Assembly: GCF_044197065.1 (NCBI RefSeq)
Contig: NZ_JBIQOI010000002.1
Coordinates: 620,001 to 684,000 of the forward strand
Direction of reading: 5' to 3'
Source of the DNA: Kluyvera ascorbata_C
GTDB taxonomy: Bacteria; Pseudomonadota; Gammaproteobacteria; Enterobacterales; Enterobacteriaceae
Length of the DNA: 64,000 bases
The position numbers were made by a program, and so were the translations under genes. The notes below the pieces were generated by a model, which was not told the origin of the DNA, searched no databases, and worked only from the letters and a program-made list of their open reading frames with translations. Shown piece after piece: positions 24,044 through 31,231 of the stretch; positions within the stretch are counted from its first letter, which is position 1; the number at the start of each line of letters is the position of its first letter.

Positions 24044-24997
24044 ATGATCGCGGCATTTCCCGGCACGTTTCTGCTTCTGCTCTCCGCCCTCACCTTCAGC
24101 GCAACGCTGCAGGCGGCTGACGGCCATCGCATTAAGCAGCGTGCCGATGCGGTGCTGTCGCTGATGAGCTATATGATTGTGCCGGATATTACCGCCAGCG
24201 ACCTCAATATTGGCTCCGGCTCAGATGATTCAACCGAGCTGTCGATTACCCAGTTTGGCGGCGGTGCGACGCTGGGGGATTCCTTTCCGCTCTATCTTGA
24301 AGGGGCGATGGGCTACAGCCGCTACGATCCGCAGTTCGTGATAAGTGATGGCGACCAGAGCCGACGCATTCCCACCAAATGGAACAGCCTGACCGCCACC
24401 GGCGGCATCGGCTGGGATTTTAGCCTGCACCGCGACCGCTGGGGTGGCAATCTGGTGTTGCGCCCGATAGCCAACTTTATGCTCGGCACCATGGCAAGCG
24501 ATCTGCGCGTCGGGAAGTGGGCGCTGGAACGCCGCCGCAATACCGAGTACGACTTCCTCGACGGCGGCCGATTAAACGCCTATGGGCTGGGTGGCTCGTT
24601 GATGCTCGACTATGAGCTGGTTTCAGCGGCTCAGGATATTGATATTGAGCTGCGTTATACAGGCATGAATCTACAGAGTTTCGGCAGCACCTCAAGCGCC
24701 GTTGAGGGCAGCGCCACGGCGCAGAACCTCGGCCTCTACCTGCGGCGTCGTGCGCCGCTTTTCGACTGGACGCTGCTGAAAAGTCCGGTGCGCTACGTGC
24801 TGGAAGGCGCGCATACCGAATATCTCGGCGAGCAGCGCGGCACCTTAGGGTTTGATAGCTTGAGTTCGGTTGGGTTAGGGATTGAGATGGACAGCAGCAA
24901 ATACCCGGTCTTTATTACCCGCACGCGGCTGGTGGCGCGCTATATGTTTGGCAACGGCACCAGCGGCTACGGCGTGGGGTTAGCAATGAGCTTTTAA
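24044..24997 (+). CDS. Exported outer-membrane beta-barrel protein, unknown function
   Basis: The 317-aa protein has a signal peptide (FPGTFLLLLSALTFSATLQA, cleaved before ADGH). It then alternates polar and aromatic residues in beta-strand fashion to a terminal Phe, with strands such as 'LYLEGAMGYSRYDPQFVI', 'TATGGIGWDFSLHRDRWGGNLVLRPIANFMLG', 'GLGGSLMLDYELV' and 'TRLVARYMFGNGTSGYGVGLAMSF'. This is the look of a solitary autotransporter-type or Omp barrel without a passenger domain. It is divergent from scsA, sharing a 168-nt promoter region, and convergent with surE. I do not recognise a named family. Confidence 0.65.
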   Translation: MIAAFPGTFLLLLSALTFSATLQAADGHRIKQRADAVLSLMSYMIVPDITASDLNIGSGSDDSTELSITQFGGGATLGDSFPLYLEGAMGYSRYDPQFVISDGDQSRRIPTKWNSLTATGGIGWDFSLHRDRWGGNLVLRPIANFMLGTMASDLRVGKWALERRRNTEYDFLDGGRLNAYGLGGSLMLDYELVSAAQDIDIELRYTGMNLQSFGSTSSAVEGSATAQNLGLYLRRRAPLFDWTLLKSPVRYVLEGAHTEYLGEQRGTLGFDSLSSVGLGIEMDSSKYPVFITRTRLVARYMFGNGTSGYGVGLAMSF

Positions 24998-25003
24998 CGG
25001 CCC

Positions 25004-25879
25004 TCAGGGTTTCAGTAGCGCCTTATACTGCGCTTCATATTGTGGCGCATTCCAGGAACCATCAAAAATCGTATAAGTAATATAGCCCTTATTCAACCAA
25101 CCGGAGTCGGTATCATCCATGACGGCCTTAAGAGATTCGGGATTCATCGTCTGCCTGGCCGTACCATCTTCCAGAATATCGTAACCAATCTGCGCGACCG
25201 GGAAACGCTGATTTTCAACATAGTGCACACCTTTAATGTCTGCGGATGCCAGTGCCGGATAGTTAATACTGAGCCCCGTTCCAGCCGGTAAGAGCGGTTG
25301 CCCCGGCGTATGCTGAGCGTTTAATTTATCAACCACGCTGACGACATAGTCCACCGAGTCAGGCCAGTATTTGTGGGTGCTCGGCCATTTATTTTTCATC
25401 TCTTCTTCAGTGAAAACATAACCAATGCTGGCCGCAATCGCCGGAACGCCGTAACGCACCGCACGGGCGGCGGCGCTAACGGTGCCGGAGTTCACTTGTG
25501 CCATGCCGGTATTTGGCCCGTCGTTAACGCCGGAAATCACCAGATCGGGTGCGGCATTTTTTAGCAACCCCTTCAGACCAAAATCCACGGAATCTGCTGG
25601 CGTACCGGGGAAGCAGTAGCGCTGCTCCGCTACTTTTTTCACGTCAAAAACCTTGCCCGTTTTGAAGGTAATAGCCGAGCCAATACCGCTCTGGTTAGTG
25701 GCCGGTGCCACCATCCAGACATCATAGCCTTTAGCTTTTAGCTTATCCTGAAGCGATGTACTTCCCGGTGATTCGCAACCGTCATCATTCACAATGAGTA
25801 TTTTCAACGGTGCGGCCCCCGCCTGAACAGAAAAAGCGCATATTGCCAGCACCGATGCGATTATCTTAGGTAAATTCAT
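25004..25879 (-). CDS. Secreted SurE-family 5'/3'-nucleotidase (acid phosphatase)
   Basis: This is a 291-aa SurE-fold phosphohydrolase with a cleavable signal peptide (IIASVLAICAFSVQAGAA), unlike the cytoplasmic house-keeping SurE. All SurE motifs are present: 'ILIVNDDG' (Asp32/Asp33, metal ligands), 'MVAPATNQSGIGSAITF' (Ser), and 'DLVISGVNDGPNTGMAQVNSGTVSAAARAVRYGVPAIA' (Asn and the SGTV loop). The start has AAGGAG five bases upstream. The mRNA leader contains a BglG-type RAT (25972-25998) overlapping an intrinsic terminator, so expression should require antitermination. It is divergent from a secreted histidine phosphatase and an OprD-type porin with the same control element. It likely dephosphorylates nucleotides or other organic phosphates in the periplasm. 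Confidence 0.9.
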   Translation of the reverse strand: MNLPKIIASVLAICAFSVQAGAAPLKILIVNDDGCESPGSTSLQDKLKAKGYDVWMVAPATNQSGIGSAITFKTGKVFDVKKVAEQRYCFPGTPADSVDFGLKGLLKNAAPDLVISGVNDGPNTGMAQVNSGTVSAAARAVRYGVPAIAASIGYVFTEEEMKNKWPSTHKYWPDSVDYVVSVVDKLNAQHTPGQPLLPAGTGLSINYPALASADIKGVHYVENQRFPVAQIGYDILEDGTARQTMNPESLKAVMDDTDSGWLNKGYITYTIFDGSWNAPQYEAQYKALLKP

Positions 25880-25926
25880 AGTGACTCCTTAGTAGGTTAT
25901 TAGTCAGTCCAAATGACAAGCAAAAA

Positions 25927-25977
25927 AAAACCTAAGAGATTCCCCACTCATGCTGAGCAGAAAATGTCTTAGGTTTT
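25927..25977 (-). terminator. Leader terminator upstream of the surE-like gene
   Basis: AAAACCTAAGA and TCTTAGGTTTT form a perfect 11-bp stem closing a 29-nt loop. On the minus strand it is followed by a run of nine T. It lies between the expected promoter and the surE ribosome site, so unmodified transcription would stop before the gene. Its 5' arm shares AAAACC with the RAT at 25972-25998. Confidence 0.85.
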
Positions 25978-25998
25978 GCCTTTATTCAGTAGCAATCC
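25972..25998 (-). promoter_or_regulatory. RAT (ribonucleic antiterminator) site, BglG/LicT type, for the surE-like gene
   Basis: On the minus strand the sequence is GGATTGCTACTG, then AATAAA, then GGCAAAACC. This matches the BglG/SacY/LicT RAT consensus (GGATTGTTACTG-N-GGCAAAACC) and overlaps the 5' arm of the terminator. A dimeric antiterminator bound here would prevent the terminator from folding. The consensus is established knowledge; activity at this locus is inferred. Confidence 0.88.
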
Positions 25999-26058
25999 TG
26001 ATATGAAAGAGAAAGTAACCGCTATAGCCCCCAGCGTCCAGATACACTATCCGCATTC

Positions 26059-26074
26059 TGTGACCGATATCATA
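26059..26074. promoter_or_regulatory. Candidate CRP site 1
   Basis: TGTGA-CCGATA-TCATA matches four to five bases of the second half of the CRP consensus TGTGA-N6-TCACA. It lies upstream of the surE-like leader in the divergent promoter region, where cAMP-CRP activation would suit a catabolic RAT-controlled unit. Confidence 0.45.
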
Positions 26075-26183
26075 AACAGCCAAAGAAATACTCCCATTTT
26101 TCCACAACCTAATTTAGCGAAGTAACTATATCGGGGGAATTATTTGATGAAATAAATTTGATCATATATATCGAAATCTAAGA

Positions 26184-26199
26184 CTTGAGGATGATCACA
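26184..26199. promoter_or_regulatory. Candidate CRP site 2
   Basis: CTTGA-GGATGA-TCACA has one perfect half-site and lies about 80 bp upstream of the rightward RAT. The remaining part of the 500-nt divergent region (25880-26380) shows no gene. Confidence 0.4.
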
Positions 26200-26265
26200 A
26201 ATATTGGCCTGTGACAAAAAATTTGCTTCCATTCTATTTCGATAGTGATATTGTCCAGCAAAACT

Positions 26266-26295
26266 GGATTGTTACTGTTTTCAACAGGCAAAACC
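26266..26295 (+). promoter_or_regulatory. RAT (ribonucleic antiterminator) site, BglG/LicT type, for the histidine phosphatase/porin operon
   Basis: The sequence is GGATTGTTACTG, nine bases (TTTTCAACA), then GGCAAAACC. The two conserved blocks are identical to those of the E. coli bgl RAT, and the 30-nt length is right. The 3' part enters the 5' arm of the terminator at 26290-26351. Confidence 0.92.
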
Positions 26296-26351
26296 TGCGT
26301 TCTTTCTCAACCATGCTATTTCAGCAGTTGAGAAAGAACGCAGGTTTTTTT
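26290..26351 (+). terminator. Leader terminator upstream of the histidine phosphatase gene
   Basis: A perfect 21-bp stem (26290-26310 with 26328-26348; AAAACCTGCGTTC... pairs with ...GAACGCAGGTTTT) and 17-nt loop are followed by seven T, ending 30 nt before the start codon. It is mutually exclusive with full RAT folding, the classic antitermination layout. Confidence 0.92.
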
Positions 26352-26380
26352 GTTTATTACAAATATAAAAAGGATATCCG

Positions 26381-27169
26381 ATGAAAAAGTGGCTCATTGC
26401 TCTCGTTACGCTTACCAGCGCAGCAACCTGTTTTGCGGCAGATACCCCGCCCTCAGCACAAGATGATACGGTTACCATCTATTTTGCCCGTCATGGAAAA
26501 ACGCTGTTTAATACTTTTGACCGCGTCCAGGGCTGGGCGGACACCCCATTAACCGAGGACGGCGTACGGGTCGCCCGCTACCTTGGTGAAGGGTTAAAAG
26601 GTATCAAGTTTGATCGTTTCTACTCCAGTGACGCAGGCCGTCAGCGTGAAACCATGGCCGTTATCCTGAAGCAGATGGGCGTAACCAGCTACCATCTTAA
26701 TGAACTCACAGGTCTGCGCGAAGCGTTCTTCGGCGGTTTTGAGGGCGGTTTTAACAAAGACATGGCCGACGCAGGTGCACATGCGCTAGGGCTGGCAAAC
26801 GGCGCGGCGCTTTTCGCTGCGATGAAGGCCGGAACGCTGCCGGTGAAAGATTCACAGAATGCGCTGGCAAAAGCAGACCCGAAAGGGCTTGCCGAAAATT
26901 ATGAACAGGTGAAGGCCCGAACTCAGGCCGCGCTGGCGACTATCGTCAAACAGGCGCAGGAAAACGGCGATAAAAACGTGCTGGCCATTTCATCGGGAAC
27001 CTCGATGCAAATTATGATTTCCGATCTCAGCGACTCAGCCGACAAAAACAAACCGCTGGCAAATGCCGCCGTCGTTAAAATCATTTATAAGGATGGCCAT
27101 TACCGCGTACCGGAAATTGGCACTCTGCAATATGTTGAGGCCGGTAAACAGCGTCTGAACAACCAATAA
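26381..27169 (+). CDS. Secreted histidine phosphatase-family protein (phosphoglycerate-mutase-like)
   Basis: The 262-aa protein has a signal peptide (KKWLIALVTLTSAATCFA) and AAAAGGA upstream of its ATG. The histidine-phosphatase fold is evident: 'YFARHGKTLFNTFDRVQGWADTPLTEDG' with the phospho-acceptor His38, 'DRFYSSDAGRQRETMAVIL' and 'LREAFFGGFEGGF'. The second catalytic histidine, normally in 'V-S-H-G', is replaced: the sequence is 'LAISSGTSMQ' with Ser205 at that place. Activity may therefore be altered, or another residue may compensate. It heads an operon with the OprD-type porin gene, controlled by the RAT/terminator leader. Confidence 0.85.
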   Translation: MKKWLIALVTLTSAATCFAADTPPSAQDDTVTIYFARHGKTLFNTFDRVQGWADTPLTEDGVRVARYLGEGLKGIKFDRFYSSDAGRQRETMAVILKQMGVTSYHLNELTGLREAFFGGFEGGFNKDMADAGAHALGLANGAALFAAMKAGTLPVKDSQNALAKADPKGLAENYEQVKARTQAALATIVKQAQENGDKNVLAISSGTSMQIMISDLSDSADKNKPLANAAVVKIIYKDGHYRVPEIGTLQYVEAGKQRLNNQ

Positions 27170-27188
27170 TAGCCCTACACCTTTTTAA

Positions 27189-27214
27189 GCCGCGGAACAC
27201 CATTTCCCCGCGGC
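27189..27214 (+). other. Intercistronic hairpin, phosphatase/porin
   Basis: GCCGCGG/CCGCGGC, a 7-bp GC-rich stem with a 12-nt loop, lies in the 64-nt gap. It lacks a T-tract, so it probably stabilises or tunes the message rather than ending it. Confidence 0.5.
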
Positions 27215-27233
27215 GCTATTCTGGGATAAAACA

Positions 27234-28559
27234 ATGAAAATGAAAACACTGGCAGCAGCAATGCTGCTGCTGGGCAGCCACGCGTCCGTTTGGGCTGCTG
27301 ATGCGAGTCACACTGATAATAATTTATTCGCCGATCCTTTCTTTAGCGATTCATCAATGACGCTGTCATTAAAGAATTACTGGAAGTATCTTAAAGAAGA
27401 GAATGCCAATCCAACGCACGTTCACAATGCCTGGGGCCAGGGCGTGGCCGTTGACTATCAATCAGGCTACTTTGCTGACTTTATAGGTGTGGATGCCGTT
27501 TATTATGGCGCAGTCAAATTAGGTGCCAGTGATTATTTTAACTCTCGAGGCGTACTTTATAATAACGGTGATGGGAATAAAAAAAGTAACGCCGAGGGTT
27601 ATTCAAAATTCGGCCAACGCAATATTAAGCTTAAATACACTGTTGGCGATACCCAACTGAATGCCCGCTGGGGCTGGCAGGTGTTAAAAAACTACGGGGT
27701 GATTTCCACATCAAACCGCTTATCGCCAACAACCTACTCAGGCATTAGCGGTGGCATCAGCAACGAAAACCTGACGCTGCGTGGTGCCTATGTGGAAAAT
27801 TCGATGGATAGAAACTCTCCGGATAAGAAGCAGTTCCAGACCAACACTGGGGCCAAAATTAACCACCTGGCCTCTGGTGAATTGCTGTGGAATAGTCAGC
27901 CATTCAGCCTGCAATATGGCTATGGAGAGAGTGAAAACTACCTACGCCGCCATTTGCTGTTTACCCAGTTACGTCCTCTCAGCCGTTTGAGTATCGGCAC
28001 GCAAATTTACGCCACCGAGGCGCTGGACGAATACCTCGCCATGCCGGCGAGCAAGCGCGATTTCGATCATAACGCCTGGCATTTTGCTCTTGATGCTACC
28101 TGGCAGGCAGACCGCTGGAGTACAAAATGGGGCGTTGGCTATACCAGTGCTAAAAAAGAGAACGAGGTGGGCTTCTATCCTCGCCATATGAGTAAAAACT
28201 CACGAGGCACGTTTATCTCGATGGCTTACGCAGGCGACGATTATATGCGTGATGGCGAACTGGTACTGGCTAATATCTCCGATTATAAGATAACGCCGGA
28301 TCTTGCCATTGGGCTGGCGGGAAATATCGCTCAGTTTAACTATAAAGATAACCACGTTCGCACCGGCGAGATTAATGCGTTTACCCGCTGGACACCTTCC
28401 GCTATGCCGATGAAAAATCTCACCGTATGGCTGATGTTTGGCCCCGGCTGGTCCTATAAAACCAGTGGGAAAACACCCGTACTCACGAACGGTCACTATA
28501 CGCGAACGCATACGCTATCGTCTGAAGCGATTATTGAGTATCGGTTCCGGATGTTCTAA
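27234..28559 (+). CDS. OprD-family outer-membrane porin
   Basis: This 441-aa porin starts at ATG 27234 with a signal peptide (MKTLAAAMLLLGSHASVWAA). OprD-family features are 'LFADPFFSDSSMTLSLKNYWKYLKEE' at the mature N-terminus, 'HNAWGQGVAVDYQSGYFADFIGVDAVYYGAVKLG', 'LKYTVGDTQLNARWGWQVLKNYGVISTSNRLSPTTYSGIS', and a final strand 'TLSSEAIIEYRFRMF' ending in Phe. The family forms 18-stranded monomeric channels for small charged or carbohydrate substrates (OprD, ChiP). It follows the secreted histidine phosphatase on the same RAT-controlled transcript, suggesting uptake of that enzyme's substrate or of the molecule bearing the phosphate. Convergent with ansP. Confidence 0.88.
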   Translation: MKMKTLAAAMLLLGSHASVWAADASHTDNNLFADPFFSDSSMTLSLKNYWKYLKEENANPTHVHNAWGQGVAVDYQSGYFADFIGVDAVYYGAVKLGASDYFNSRGVLYNNGDGNKKSNAEGYSKFGQRNIKLKYTVGDTQLNARWGWQVLKNYGVISTSNRLSPTTYSGISGGISNENLTLRGAYVENSMDRNSPDKKQFQTNTGAKINHLASGELLWNSQPFSLQYGYGESENYLRRHLLFTQLRPLSRLSIGTQIYATEALDEYLAMPASKRDFDHNAWHFALDATWQADRWSTKWGVGYTSAKKENEVGFYPRHMSKNSRGTFISMAYAGDDYMRDGELVLANISDYKITPDLAIGLAGNIAQFNYKDNHVRTGEINAFTRWTPSAMPMKNLTVWLMFGPGWSYKTSGKTPVLTNGHYTRTHTLSSEAIIEYRFRMF

Positions 28560-28567
28560 AACAAGCA

Positions 28568-28592
28568 GGCCTGATAGTGAACCTATCAGGCC
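28568..28592. terminator. Hairpin between porin and ansP
   Basis: GGCCTGATAG/CTATCAGGCC, a perfect 10-bp stem with a 5-nt loop, lies between the convergent genes. It probably serves both directions, although T-tracts are short. Confidence 0.65.
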
Positions 28593-28603
28593 CTTAAGAA
28601 AGG

Positions 28604-30046
28604 TTACGGCGCGGTGCTGTGAATTTCCGCGACCCGTTTACGAACGCCGAACCATCCGGCCACCAGCAGAATAGCAATCAGCGGCAGCGAAGCGATGGTA
28701 TAGGTGCCGTTCGGGTAGTCGAACGCCATCAGGACCAGCACGCTCAGCAGGAACAGCAGGGTCAGCCATGAGGTAAACGGCGCGCCCGGCAGCTTGAAGT
28801 TCACATCCGCGGCTTTGCCCTCTTTGATGGCCTTACGCAGACGTAGCTGGCAAACCATGATAAACGCCCACGAGGCGATAATCCCCAGCGAGGCGAAGTT
28901 CAGGACAATTTCGAAGACCTGAGACGGCACCAGATAGTTCAGGAACACGCCCACCACGTAAACCACCAGCGTCGCCATGATGCCCGCGTACGGCACGTGC
29001 TGGCGGCTCATTTTGCTCATAAACTTCGGTGCGGACCCGCCCATCGCCATCGAGCGTAAGATGCGCCCGGTGCAGTAGAGGCCGGAGTTCAGACTGGAGA
29101 GCGCCGCCGTCAGTACCACGATGTTCATGATGCTGCCGATATAAGGCACGCCGAGTTTGGAGAAGAAGGTGACAAACGGGCTCTGCCCCGCCTGATAGGC
29201 CGTCCACGGCAGCAACAGCACTAGCAGCACAACCGAGCCCACGTAGAACAGACCGATACGCCAGATAACACTGTTGATAGCGCGCGGCACCATGGTCTGC
29301 GGGTCTTTACACTCACCCGCCGCAGTACCCACCAGCTCAATGGAGGCAAAGGCAAAGACAACGCCCTGCACCAGCACCAGCGCAGGCAGCAGGCCGTGCG
29401 GGAAGAAGCCGCCGTTGTCGGTTATCAGATGGAAGCCGGTGGCGTTGCCATCCAGCGGTTTGCCGCTGCCCAGATACACGGTCCCGACGACGAGGAACAC
29501 CACAATCGCCAACACCTTAACCAGCGCAAACCAGAACTCCATTTCGGCGAACCACTTCACGCCTATCATATTCATGGTGCCGACAATCGCCAACGCCCCC
29601 AGCGCAAACACCCACTGCGGCACATCGCCAAACGCGCCCCAGTAGTGCATATAGAGCGCCACGGCGGTGATATCAACAATGCCGGTCATCGCCCAGTTGA
29701 CGAAGTACATCCAGCCCGCCACGTAGGCGGCCTTTTCACCGAGAAACTCACGGGCGTAGGAGACGAAGCTGCCGCTCGACGGACGGTGCAATACCAGCTC
29801 GCCCAGCGCGCGGAGAATAAAGAACGAGAAGATGCCGCAAACCAGGTAAACCAACGCCAGCGCCGGACCCGCCATCTGCAGACGCGCACCGGCGCCGAGG
29901 AATAAGCCAGTACCGATGGCGCCACCGATGGCGATCATCTGCACCTGCCGGTTGCCCATCGCTTTGTGATACCCCTCTTCGTGGGCGTTCAGCCAGCGTC
30001 GTTTTGCCGCGTGTTGTTCCGCAGCCTGTGTGTTTTGTGTTTCCAT
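28604..30046 (-). CDS. ansP: L-asparagine permease AnsP
   Basis: This is an inner-membrane amino-acid:proton symporter of the APC superfamily, 480 aa, with 12 predicted helices. Recognition rests on near-identity with E. coli AnsP over long runs, for example 'RRWLNAHEEGYHKAMGNRQV' and 'MIAIGGAIGTGLFLGAGARL' at the N-terminus, the AAP signature in TM3-5, and 'LRKAIKEGKAADVNFKLPGA' near the C-terminus. It ends at 'RVAEIHSTAP', so the E. coli C-terminal cytoplasmic tail of about twenty residues is missing; transport function should not depend on it. Monocistronic; a 315-nt region with a small ORF and a terminator lies upstream. Confidence 0.95.
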   Translation of the reverse strand: METQNTQAAEQHAAKRRWLNAHEEGYHKAMGNRQVQMIAIGGAIGTGLFLGAGARLQMAGPALALVYLVCGIFSFFILRALGELVLHRPSSGSFVSYAREFLGEKAAYVAGWMYFVNWAMTGIVDITAVALYMHYWGAFGDVPQWVFALGALAIVGTMNMIGVKWFAEMEFWFALVKVLAIVVFLVVGTVYLGSGKPLDGNATGFHLITDNGGFFPHGLLPALVLVQGVVFAFASIELVGTAAGECKDPQTMVPRAINSVIWRIGLFYVGSVVLLVLLLPWTAYQAGQSPFVTFFSKLGVPYIGSIMNIVVLTAALSSLNSGLYCTGRILRSMAMGGSAPKFMSKMSRQHVPYAGIMATLVVYVVGVFLNYLVPSQVFEIVLNFASLGIIASWAFIMVCQLRLRKAIKEGKAADVNFKLPGAPFTSWLTLLFLLSVLVLMAFDYPNGTYTIASLPLIAILLVAGWFGVRKRVAEIHSTAP

Positions 30047-30304
30047 TATTTCCCTGTACCTGTCTGATTTATGGAATACATAAGGTTTTCAAATGAATAT
30101 GGAACGCATATCCATGAAGCCCCGTGCCGTTCTTCCCGTCATTCTGCGTAGGGATAAAACTGCCGCGAAGCATCCTACCTGCAATTATTAAGCGGTGCAA
30201 AACATACGGTTACTCCAGGGACAACTTCCGCTAGAAAACGGTGCCTGTAAGGAAAACCCCGGTGACTTACGCTGGGCCTCCGCCGTTGCCTGCGCAATAG
30301 GCGT
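30047..30304. other. Intergenic region upstream of ansP
   Basis: This region holds the leftward ansP promoter, one possible rightward micro-ORF (30093-30191) and an unassigned structured-looking stretch (about 30195-30300). I found no match to a riboswitch class I know. Confidence 0.35.
30093..30191 (+). CDS. Possible 32-aa small protein
   Basis: ATG 30093 is preceded by AAGG at good spacing and opens 32 codons (MNMERISMKPRAVLPVILRR and a basic, Cys-containing tail) divergent from ansP. The product is basic and not hydrophobic. No family is recognised; the ORF could be fortuitous. Confidence 0.2.
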   Translation: MNMERISMKPRAVLPVILRRDKTAAKHPTCNY

Positions 30305-30331
30305 AAAAAAGGCTTCCTGAAGGAAGCCTTT
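30305..30331 (-). terminator. Intrinsic terminator of the 30362-30970 gene
   Basis: AAAGGCTTCC/GGAAGCCTTT forms a perfect 10-bp stem with a 4-nt loop, followed on the minus strand by six T. It lies 30 nt after the stop of the membrane-protein gene. Confidence 0.85.
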
Positions 30332-30361
30332 AAAAACGCGATGATTTTTTACGTGCAAGAT

Positions 30362-30970
30362 TTAACGGTGATTAACCTTCGACCGACGAAATATTTCCAC
30401 CGAGGCTGCCAGGCAGAGAATATAGCCGAAGAGTTCAGTCCCCTCTTCCACCATATTTTTCACTGCCCGGACGTAGCCATCCTGTAAAAGAGAGTGCCAG
30501 AGCAACGACATACCAAACAGGCGAGAAAATACCAGCGTCGCTAATAATCCTGACAGCATCATTCCGAAGGCGGGTTTCGCCGTGTACTGGGTGAGCTGAT
30601 TTAATACCCGTTGAGGCTGGCGAGCGGCATAGGCCGCTGCAATAATACTGACTATCAGCGCAAACCATACCCAACTGCCATGGTGAATGAGGTCAAAAAC
30701 GCCGTCGAGCTCTCGAATCAGCATGGCCATAAAGAAGCCAGCAATCAAGACATTGCATTGGCGCATGTCGGGTTGCTTACGTGCAGCCACGAGGTGAATC
30801 AGGACGATAAGCAAGAGAATAGACTCCTGAACAATCTCAGTGAGTGAGACTTCAGACAGGCCATTTTTGAGAATATTGACATCGATGTGCAGGCATAAAA
30901 TAGCAACGCCGGTCGCCAGCGATAAAAAGAAACAGCGCAAAAATAAATTAACTAAGATCATAATATTCAC
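30362..30970 (-). CDS. Hypothetical inner-membrane protein
   Basis: The 202-aa protein starts at GTG 30970 or ATG 30961. Five or six hydrophobic segments are visible: 'LVNLFLRCFFLSLATGVAILCL', 'SILLLIVLIHLVAA', 'VLIAGFFMAMLI', 'WVWFALIVSIIAAAYA' and 'FGMMLSGLLATLVFSRLFGMSLLW', then an acidic 'MVEEGTELFGYILCLAASVEIF' near the end. It is flanked by a strong terminator and an AT-rich promoter region and stands alone. I do not recognise a family. Confidence 0.7.
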   Translation of the reverse strand: MNIMILVNLFLRCFFLSLATGVAILCLHIDVNILKNGLSEVSLTEIVQESILLLIVLIHLVAARKQPDMRQCNVLIAGFFMAMLIRELDGVFDLIHHGSWVWFALIVSIIAAAYAARQPQRVLNQLTQYTAKPAFGMMLSGLLATLVFSRLFGMSLLWHSLLQDGYVRAVKNMVEEGTELFGYILCLAASVEIFRRSKVNHR

Positions 30971-31231
30971 GGTCTTTTAATAAAGCAGCAGCTTACATCA
31001 CAGACCATAACCAAACTTATCCTTATGTGCCTCAATGGCTACAAAATTTAACAATTATTGCGTTATTCCAGAATAATAATAAATACCACCATGACACAGG
31101 TAAAATATTTCAGTATGAGAATCTACTCACGAGTATATTAAGATCGATATAAAAACATCGTCTTCAATGCGTATTTTTCAAACATTCAGCGCGGCCCGCC
31201 TCGGCGACAACCGCTCATGAACCTCTCTGCA

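Noticed and set aside
25880..26380. The two inverted repeats as ends of a small transposon or MITE
   Set aside because: Each repeat is a self-contained stem followed by a T-tract on its own strand and overlaps a RAT consensus; there is no target-site duplication, and the stems differ in sequence.
30195..30304. Possible yybP-ykoY or other riboswitch upstream of ansP
   Set aside because: Conserved riboswitch core sequences are not present; only generic pairing potential is seen.
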